Shown piece after piece: positions 56,522 to 64,000 of a DNA stretch of 64,000 nucleotides. The stretch comes from Sparassis latifolia. Its lineage: Eukaryota; Basidiomycota; Agaricomycetes; Polyporales; Sparassidaceae. The translations under genes and the position numbers were made by a program. The notes below the pieces were generated by a model. It saw only the letters and a list, made by a program, of their open reading frames with translations, was not told where the DNA came from and made no database searches. The stretch covers positions 310,001 through 374,000 of the forward strand of contig CM031555.1 of assembly GCA_018466975.1 (NCBI GenBank), written 5' to 3'. Within the stretch, counting starts at the first letter, position 1. Each line of letters opens with the position of its first letter.

Positions 56522-59512
56522 GACGCGCGCAAGTCTCGGTGTAAAGGTGGAACACTGATTGCGTGGGCGGGGGAGTTTTTCAGGACGCAAGCAGGGTTTC
56601 GAGTGTATGAAATATATTTCCGATTTACTAGCATGTAGTATTGATTTCTGGCGAATGAAAAAGACGTGGGTCACGGCGCGACATACGGTACCAGCACGAT
56701 CCCACTCCCGCCCCCTGCCTTCGTCGGCGACATCCCCCCGCCGTAGCTCTTGACACCGGAACGGCCGACAACACATTCTCCTCGTCATTCACACTCCCGT
56801 TGTCTCACCCGAACCTGACCAGTACAGCACCGACGAGATCAAGAGAAGGTAGCGTCCCAAAAAAGCGCCTACAGGCGTCGGGATCGTCAAGGCGGGCGCA
56901 CGCGAGGAGCTCGAAGACGGTGCACCGGAGGTGCTGCGAGAGAGTAGCAACTCCAAAGTGCTCCTACAGCATTGACGCGTCCATGGGTAAGAAACTCGGC
57001 CAAGGGCGGGCACGACTCACCAAGCCCGCGCTCGCTAACACAGGCAGGCCCATTAAGCTCGTGCTCGCAAACACAGACATGTCACTGCCGTCGTGATTCC
57101 GTCATCGATATAGATCGTCGGCATCGATATGGATGGGCGGCATCCATGAAATGACCTGGTTCGCGTGTGGGAGGGACAAGATGTGTCGATCACCGCCTGA
57201 CGTCGCAAGCGATATTGCTCGGGCCTCTTGAGTGCGTGAGCAGGAAACGTCGGGCGGCAGGCACGTACCTGACAAAGAAGCCGTCCTTGCCTGGAGTGCA
57301 AGGGTATGACGTCTCGAGTTACACTCCAGAGTACGAGACGGCGCCGTGATATGACACCAGCACCTGCACACACTCAGGAGCACTGGAATAAAATAAACTG
57401 TAAGAACCAAACTCGCACATGCCTTGCAAAGAGGAGGCGCACCGACGCACGCCTCGCAGGACGTCGAGCTGTATGTACTTGTTCGAACGTCCACCGTAGA
57501 GAGGAATATGAGAAAGACCGTACATGTAGATGGAAACGCCTGAGCGCAAGGCAACGATGACGCCGTGAGTGGTGTGATGGTGCGATCATATCCACTCGGT
57601 CAGCGGCCTTGAATGTGTAGAGCGACAGCATTGACACGCACCGCACAAGGTCTCTGCAATGCCCTCCGCGGGGCGTCGACTCCATAGGTCCGATGTGGGT
57701 CGTTGACGGCCACGGATACCGCGGCCGTGCTGAACGGAATGGCCATGGTAGCGACACAGTGAGCAATGTCAAGGACACGCGGTACTCGGTGTCAGTGGTT
57801 GACGCTGTCGTTGGCGCCCATTGACATTTCTTTGACGCGTATTTCCGTCTTCGTATTTTTCTCTTCAGCGGTTCCGGGGGAAGCGGGGTTTATTTTCCCG
57901 CGGGGGATTTCTGAATAGACTCGTCCGATAATACCGCACTTGTGTGCTTCTAATACATTAATATCGCCCAGGAGGGCACCGCCGCGTGCCTCGGAGAACA
58001 GCTCCTCGCGGGACGTCGATCAATTTAATACTCGACCGCGGCCATCCCTGCAAAAATGGACAGCGCATGAACGTAAGCGGTGAATTAGTGGCGTACTGCA
58101 CTGGATCGGGGGACAACGACATCTACGCCGCCTCTCGCCTCGCGATGCACCGACGCACCGATTCTCCCGGAGGTCGATGGACAAGGAGAACAGAAGTCAA
58201 GGTCAATATCATCGAGAGCAGGTGCGCGCTCAGCGCTCAACAACGACTGAGCACGAGTTGGCGAATCTCTGCCACGCTACACACACTGACACGCTGAATC
58301 ACAGGATCCAACAGCTGAAGACACGGACACATGTGGGGGATAGCCTCCCCAACGATTCTCATGTGGAGTTGACCGTCCACATAGAACCTGGTACCCAGCA
58401 GACATGGAAGACGACGATGGAGCACAGACACGATGTGTGGACGAGAGACACTGCAGTAAACGAATAGTAGTACTCAGCCTAAGCACTAAGCATATTGTGC
58501 AAGATGGGATACATACATGAAGACTATGCGCCCCTCGCGGGGCTCCAACCCACACGGACGCGATCGTTCGTGCAGGAAATGACATGCGAGATCGGGCGCG
58601 GCAGGCGATGACTGCCGCGCGCTCTGGCAAGCTGCATCGATGGTGAAGGGCAGCGCACCGGCGAAATATGCGGGACAGAGGCACACGAAAACTCGCACGC
58701 GTATGAAGCCTGCACTGATCACGAGGAAGAGCCATCGACATGCATATGGGAAGCCTCCCTGAACGAACGAGACATAAGGCGACGACGCGAAACTTGACCG
58801 GCGGCAATTCGCGACGCGACGGGTCACGGGCTCGCGTCGTTCATTTTCGGCGCTTGACGAAATATCGTTTTCAAGACATGCTCCTCCCCAAGGCCGGCCA
58901 TACCGTGCACCGAATGGCCTGGGATTCGCTCCACAACTCTGTCCGCCGTATCGTCTGGGACCCGGAGAGGGCAACAATATTTAAGGTGCGAGGAAGGCAA
59001 CTGGCAGTGACAAGGGAGGGCGTGCAAAAGGGAAGCCGCGATATTCAGCGATGTCCGAAGAATTTTGCACCGGTACTGCGCACCCCTAAGAAATGCGTAC
59101 CCAGGCAGATTTTCGCACCAGCGATGCCGGTGCCAAGTGCTTGCCTATGTATTTAGGGTATCATTGCGCGAGTGGCGAGGCTCATGAGCTCTACCACGCG
59201 TAGCAAATGCATCAGTCTTTTGGTATCAGATATTTATGTAAATCTATCAGCTAACATTGTGGGAGGCGGTCTGTCGACGGCGCGAGGTGTAAAGTTTGGA
59301 CGGCATGTGGATATATACCTCTGTCTCGATTGTCTGTATACAGAGTAGTCATTGCGATCACCAGCATGAATTTGAAAACGAGTTGATCGCACCGTTGACG
59401 TATCGAACCGGACATCGCTCATGCACTTTCAAGCAGAAAATCCACAAGTCGACGATGATGCTATTCCACGGATATATGTACAGCGCGTCCATATAACGAC
59501 ACGAAGATCGTT
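56522..59512. other. Intergenic, about 3 kb without supported genes
   Basis: The longest frame (58740-59156 +, 138 residues, very Arg/Lys-rich) has no recognisable motif and I do not call it. The area 57050-57560 has many CGA/TCG words and near-repeats such as ATCGATAT (57108-57115 and 57124-57131). No tRNA, rRNA fragment or transposon end was recognised. Confidence 0.4.
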
Positions 59513-60449
59513 TCATCTCTTCCTCGGTGCACTCGGTGGGGAGGTAGTAGAGGCACAGCCAAACCGCCGGATGAAGACGGCTTTACGCCGCCAACACCAC
59601 CCAGTAGGTCGCTTGTGCTCGTGGATTCTGCCTTAGCACGGCCAGGAATGGATATGGAGAATGTTTGACCCTCCTTCAGCGTATAGTCTTTCTTGGGTCC
59701 TGCAGGAATATGGGGTGAGGGCTTGTCGTCGGTCCCCGCCTCCTGCGGGTTCACACGAGCGCGCCAACGCCTATCCAGGGTAGAACGATGTCAAGGCTAC
59801 TTTAGCGAGATCGGTATGTGGAACATACTTTGTGTAGTCTTGCAAAGTTACGTCTTATTCAACCAACATCAGCTGGCAATATTCACGGTAATCTTTAGCG
59901 GCTAGGACTTACTAAAATCAAAGCTATCCGAGCGCTCAAGGAAGCCCATGCCGATATACGCTTTTCGTCCGTTGTCCTCCACTCGGACCACGAAGTAGCG
60001 GGACGAGTCGAGCACTGCCTCGACGCTCGGTTTGGCAGGATCGTAGTCCGCCTTCGCGAACACTGCACACTCAATACACCTCAGCATGGTATGAGCGCAG
60101 CCGCATCAAATAGACGTACATTCTCCTGTGGATGCACCGCAACCCAGATAGCATCAACTCTCACGCCACTCACCGCGAAACCCACTCACCAGTCGACGGG
60201 TCTTCGAATTGCAGCGTCAACCCGCTCGATCGCTCGACAATCCGCAGCCTTCCCTTCCAAAGTGGCTGAGCGAGGTCACCCCACTCCTGCGCACGATGAC
60301 CCTCGTTCTTCTTCAGCGGCGGGATCTTGTACACTGTTCTATCGCATGAGCGGCGTCATGAGCACATGCAATGCAATCTGAAACCAACCTGACACTTCCC
60401 TGCCAATGTACAGGATACTCTCTATCTCTTCTTCACGGAACTCCTCCAT
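59513..60449 (-). CDS. NECAP: NECAP-like endocytic coat accessory protein
   Basis: PH-like protein (formerly DUF1681) that works with AP-2 and clathrin at endocytic sites. The start at 60449 gives [19 protein letters not shown], spliced to [18 protein letters not shown], then [78 protein letters not shown], and the tail [19 protein letters not shown] Gly/Ser/Pro-rich end follows. As written, the last codons run in the frame HRVHRGRDE to about 59461. One more C in the CCCC run near 59541 instead gives PPPSAPRKR and a stop at 59513, the ordinary family ending, which is used here. Five exons; start 222 nt from CSN8. Confidence 0.92.
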
Positions 60450-60671
60450 TTCAAACCGCAGACCGCAAGGAAGTGCAAGGATGAGAAAACTTGAGAGTTG
60501 AAAGCGATGCCGCCGCAGGGAACAGTGGGCGGTGTAATTGCGCGTGCACGTGTTCAGTGGACGCGTTCTACGGGCGCTTGCCTTGTGCTCACCACCTACG
60601 ACCTGCATTCGGTGCACTACTATTATTTTCAACACCTGTTGTGGCACCTTGCCTCCCACAAGCTCCACAAA

Positions 60672-61781
60672 ATGACAGGACCTCCTACGCCTCCCCTGAC
60701 CACCGCTGCAGAAATTGAAGATGCCGCCCGAACTTCTGTTTCACCACCATCGGCCGCACCGGCACCGCCAAGCACAGAGCCATCGACCATGCAGGTAGAA
60801 GAGCCTTCACAGGTAGCAGAGCCCGCACCACAAACTATGGCTGCGCCGGAACAGCAGAAGAATCTGTACGAACTGCTGTTCCCTACCTTGGCTGATCTCG
60901 CGGCGAAGGGCGACTTTCAGGAGCTCATCAGAGTCGCGGAGCACTGGGACGTATCTGTATGTTCTTGTAATGAATAACGACAACAATAATGACACTTCTA
61001 CGGATAGGCCGAGAACAATAGTTCGTACTCGCGCCTGTTCCTGACAGCACCACTTGTTCTGTCCTACCTCATCGTAGACGAGCTGTACGTCCTTGGATCC
61101 GACAGATCGTGCCAAATGCTCAGGAAATTTTAATCCGACAGATCGGCCGCACGCTATGCTCTTACAAGACTTCCGGACAATCTAGCCTCTCTCCCGATTA
61201 CCCGGGGGCTATTCCATCTGCTTTCTGCGACTTGGGATCGGAAATACCAAAGTGTATATTCCCGTGCAGAGGACGTTTTCAATCTCTGCCATCAACCCGG
61301 CTTCCCGGATGATGCCCTCGCATCCATGGTCACCGGAATGGTCACCATCTTTGTCGGTCAGTGGTCTGCGCAGCCTCATCTTACGTTTTATTGACGTGCT
61401 GCAGACGTGTTCCGGAAGAAAACGTTTGTGCTGCTGTCAAAGGCGTACACCTCAATTCCGCTGTCTCTCTCTCAGACCTATCTCGGACTTTCGTCGGAAC
61501 AGGTCATCAACGGTCAGAATAATCAGTATGATCGTGTGTGCCGTGCTCTGACCCATTTGTGTAGCTGCTGGCGCCCATGGGTGGACATACGATGCGTCTA
61601 CTAGAGTGTTTACTCCAACTTCGGCGACCGCCGGTACCTCGCGTCTGAACGGCGCGTCTGCAGGTATGGGATATTTTGCAACATTCTTGCAATCTTTCAA
61701 TTAACCATAATTTTGACAGCACAATCCACGCTGTATACCTTCGGCGTGGTGGCTGATAGCATTGTACGGCTGGAGATGTAG
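60672..61781 (+). CDS. CSN8: COP9 signalosome subunit 8
   Basis: Smallest PCI-type subunit of the COP9 signalosome, which removes Nedd8 from cullins and so controls SCF ligases such as those using the F-box proteins here. The ATG at 60672 starts a low-complexity Pro/Ser/Glu leader (60 residues), then LYELLFPTLADLAAKGDFQE and SRLFLTAPLVLSYLIVDEL. The CSN8/PSMD8 domain follows: AARYALTRLPDNLA, WDRKYQSVYSRAEDVF, FRKKTFVLLSKAYTSIPLSL, TYLGLSSEQV, then a Thr/Ala-rich loop and the final strand TLYTFGVVADSIVRLEM. Introns end with phases that keep the frame throughout; the last join at about 61735 gives the wing of the winged helix. The stop is at 61781. Confidence 0.88.
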
Positions 61782-62070
61782 TTTGATCTCGTGTTCATCG
61801 TTCGCGCTGTAGAGCAGATTTTGTAGGATTAGGCACTTGTACTCGAATCTGATACGTATTTTCTGCGTTCAACAAGTCCTCTCGCATTCTCAGGCTCGGG
61901 CCAAATACCTGATTGCCGAGGTCATGTGGACGGCGCGTATTGCATGAACGCGTGGCTGAACGCGTTTGCAAGTTCTCGCAGAGTTGAACTCTTTCGTACT
62001 TCCTGTACATCCTGCTGAAACTGTCTAGATTTGGCGCAGAAAGTGTCCTGTTGTCAGTGTATAATCTCGG

Positions 62071-63824
62071 ATGGAATTCGCCAGACCTTCGTCTCCTAAG
62101 CGCATCAAACTCGTAGATGGCGGTACTATAGAGACCATCCCAAAGGCAGACTCGGTAACAGACGGAGAAACGACGATACTAACGGTCGTGGTACGATGCA
62201 CAGTTTCGTATTCAGGGGTGTATTAGAAGTTGAAAGAGTTGTTCCCAGGTTGATGTCGAACCCACCGATGAGGCAGAGCGCTGGATCCACTTGCTCTTCA
62301 CTTGGTCGGGAAAATCACTCGCTTTGGACATTGCTGAGAGCGACAGGTCAGTCATCGCTGTGTTGATTTATTCATTGCATCGCAGACCAAGGACCACTCT
62401 AGGGTGTATGACTTGAAGGCTACTCTACAAAGCCTCACTGACGTGCCACCAGAAAGGCAGAAGATACTCGGCCTCGTCAAGGGAAAACTGCCACCTGACG
62501 AGGAGAGGATGTGAGTTATCGGCTTTCCCTGGCCTTGTGACGCTGAACTATTATATGCAGAGGAGATTTGAAACTAGTAAGTGGAAAGAAGTTCACGCTG
62601 GTGGGAACTCCAGAAGGCCACGAGATCAAAGATCCATCGCGTATGTCTCCCTGGTTCCAGCCGTTCGTCTGCTCACACTTCCTGTTCAGAGCTAGAATTT
62701 CTCCCGGATGTGGTTAATGACCTCGACATCGACATCTCCGCGAATCCCGCGGCGGCGGCAGCGTACATCAACGACCAGCGGAACTTGCGAAAAATCCGAG
62801 AACATACTCGAAAGCTGCATATCAACATCATACATCCTCTCAGGGAGGGCAAGCGACTGCTCGTGTTGGATATCGACTATAGTAAGATGCGCTTCCCACG
62901 ATTTGACGAATCAACGTTGCTATGTGTCTCCTGCAGCCATTCTGGATACGAAGCCGCTCACGTCGGGTGCGCTACCTCCGCGAGAGTGCGCCCGGCCTCG
63001 GCTCCACGAATTCCTGGAGGCTGTATATCCGTACTACGACATCTGCATCTGGTGCGAACGATGGACGTCTGGTTCCTGATAATGTCTAAAGGTCATCGTA
63101 GGTCACAGACGAGCTGGGTATGGCTCGAGACGAAACTGGTCGAGCTAGGGATGATTGGTGGCGGGCGAAACTATGAGGTGAGTGGCAGAATCCGGCCCGA
63201 TCTCACATGGTGAACAAAATGCCCCGCGAAGTAGATATCCTTCGGTGACGTAGCTCCTCTCCTTCGCATGCAACATAGCTGATCGGACCCGTGGGTTGCA
63301 GTGCTGGACAAGACGTGCATGTTTACCGTGTTCTCCACACGGGAGGGCAAACAGTACAGGCACTCTGTGAAGGCGCTCCAGATCATTTGGAATCACTTCA
63401 AGCAGTTGTGAGTCATGGCTACCTTGGCGTGGATTTTGACGTATTGACACACACGATGATTTATCATCAGCAACTCCACGAACACCCTCCATGTTGACGA
63501 TCTGGCAAGTTCCGAATCTTCCATCTCGCGCTCCCGTCTCAACCGTTCCGCGCCTAGAGCCGGAATTTTGCGCTGAACCCTCGCCAGGGGCTCAAAATTC
63601 TCGCGTTCAAGGATGCGCACACCCTCCAGGCAACGTTGGATCGCGAGCTGGACAAGCTTGCGCGCTACATGGTTCACATTGCCAGGACACACGACGACTT
63701 TCGCAATGTCGATCATAAAGTGCGCGTCTCCTTTCTCGCTACTGTTCTACTTTGCGGACATCTCATTAAAATATGTACCATCCGACAGCATTGGCAGGAC
63801 GTCGCTCGCGCTATGCCTCCATGA
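62071..63824 (+). CDS. UBLCP1: Ubiquitin-like domain CTD phosphatase (UBLCP1-like)
   Basis: HAD phosphatase that in animals dephosphorylates nuclear 26S proteasomes. The ATG at 62071 starts MEFARPSSPKRIKLVDGG, a nuclear-like basic leader. The ubiquitin-like domain runs from WIHLLFTWSGKSLALDIAES to GDLKLVSGKKFTLVGTPEGH. The phosphatase core begins LLVLDIDYTILDTKPL (DxDxT nucleophile), then CARPRLHEFLEAVYPYYDIC, ISFVLDKTCMFTVFS, LQIIWNHFKQF and NTLHVDDLSRNFALNP (second Asp pair). It ends HWQDVARAMPP at 63824. Exon chaining requires a 10-nt micro-exon (63235-63244, coding ISF plus one base) and a GC-AG intron (donor CTG/GCAAGT near 63503). All catalytic motifs are intact. Confidence 0.92.
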
Positions 63825-64000
63825 CATTTGCAACTAGACGGGTTGTAAGTTCTGTGGCATATCATTAATTGTGCTGCGCGATACCGAAATCAACGGCCCG
63901 CTCACCACTACGCCGCAATCCGGCAGCGAATACTTGCTGCATTCTCATGCTGGTCGTGGTCCCCTTCAGCATTCCGCTGTGTCATCGTATTAGGATCGTA

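Noticed and set aside
58740..59156. 138-residue Arg/Lys-rich open frame
   Set aside because: No recognised motif, skewed composition and no neighbouring exons; length is possible by chance here.

Overview
This is a nuclear window from a filamentous fungus, almost certainly a basidiomycete (Agaricomycetes, probably Polyporales-like). The evidence is dense, intron-rich genes with mostly 45-80 nt GT-AG introns, GC-rich coding exons, expanded F-box and F-box/LRR genes, a DEDD-type Argonaute, a CwfJ-family protein with CCHC knuckles, and the CSN8, NECAP and NEDD1 genes typical of that group. There are no rRNA genes, convincing tRNAs, CRISPR arrays or intact transposons. Genes were assembled by hand from exon-sized open frames and splice sites. 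Exon limits are read from sequence; functions come from family resemblance.

Layout. 1-4812 (-) is the body of a P4-ATPase flippase running off the left edge. 8.4-13.5 kb holds two F-box genes and an alpha/beta hydrolase. 14.4-15.7 kb holds the first copy of a DUF3429 membrane protein, followed by about 5 kb with no gene I can support. 20.8-27 kb carries NEDD1 (+) and the FAN1 nuclease (-), tail to tail. 27.4-32 kb carries an F-box gene (-), a small two-helix membrane protein (-), PAM17 (+) and the second DUF3429 copy (+). 32-38.7 kb is a divergent pair: a DRN1/CWF19L1-type lariat-debranching cofactor (-) and an Argonaute (+), with 159 nt between the start codons. Next come NFS1 (-), an SR splicing factor (+), a decayed F-box/LRR-like locus, TBCE (-), a 3-hydroxyisobutyryl-CoA hydrolase (+), a NUDT19-like hydrolase (+), a secreted type-B carboxylesterase (-), a macro-domain protein (+), about 3 kb without supported genes, NECAP (-), CSN8 (+) and UBLCP1 (+).

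Functional themes. RNA metabolism is concentrated at 32-43 kb (DRN1, Argonaute, SR protein). Mitochondrial genes include PAM17, NFS1, the hydroxyisobutyryl-CoA hydrolase, probably the Nudix enzyme and both DUF3429 copies. Ubiquitin and proteasome control is represented by CSN8, UBLCP1 and the F-box genes. Cytoskeleton and membrane traffic are represented by NEDD1, TBCE, NECAP and the flippase. Many genes are paired head to head over 160-310 nt, implying shared promoters.

Quality caveat. At least five genes need a single-base length change, mostly in a short C or G run, to keep an otherwise well-conserved frame. This looks more like assembly error than mass pseudogenisation. The strongest biological leads are the Argonaute/DRN1 pair, the AT-rich core of the Argonaute, its micro-exon and GC-AG introns, and the DUF3429 duplication with differential intron content.
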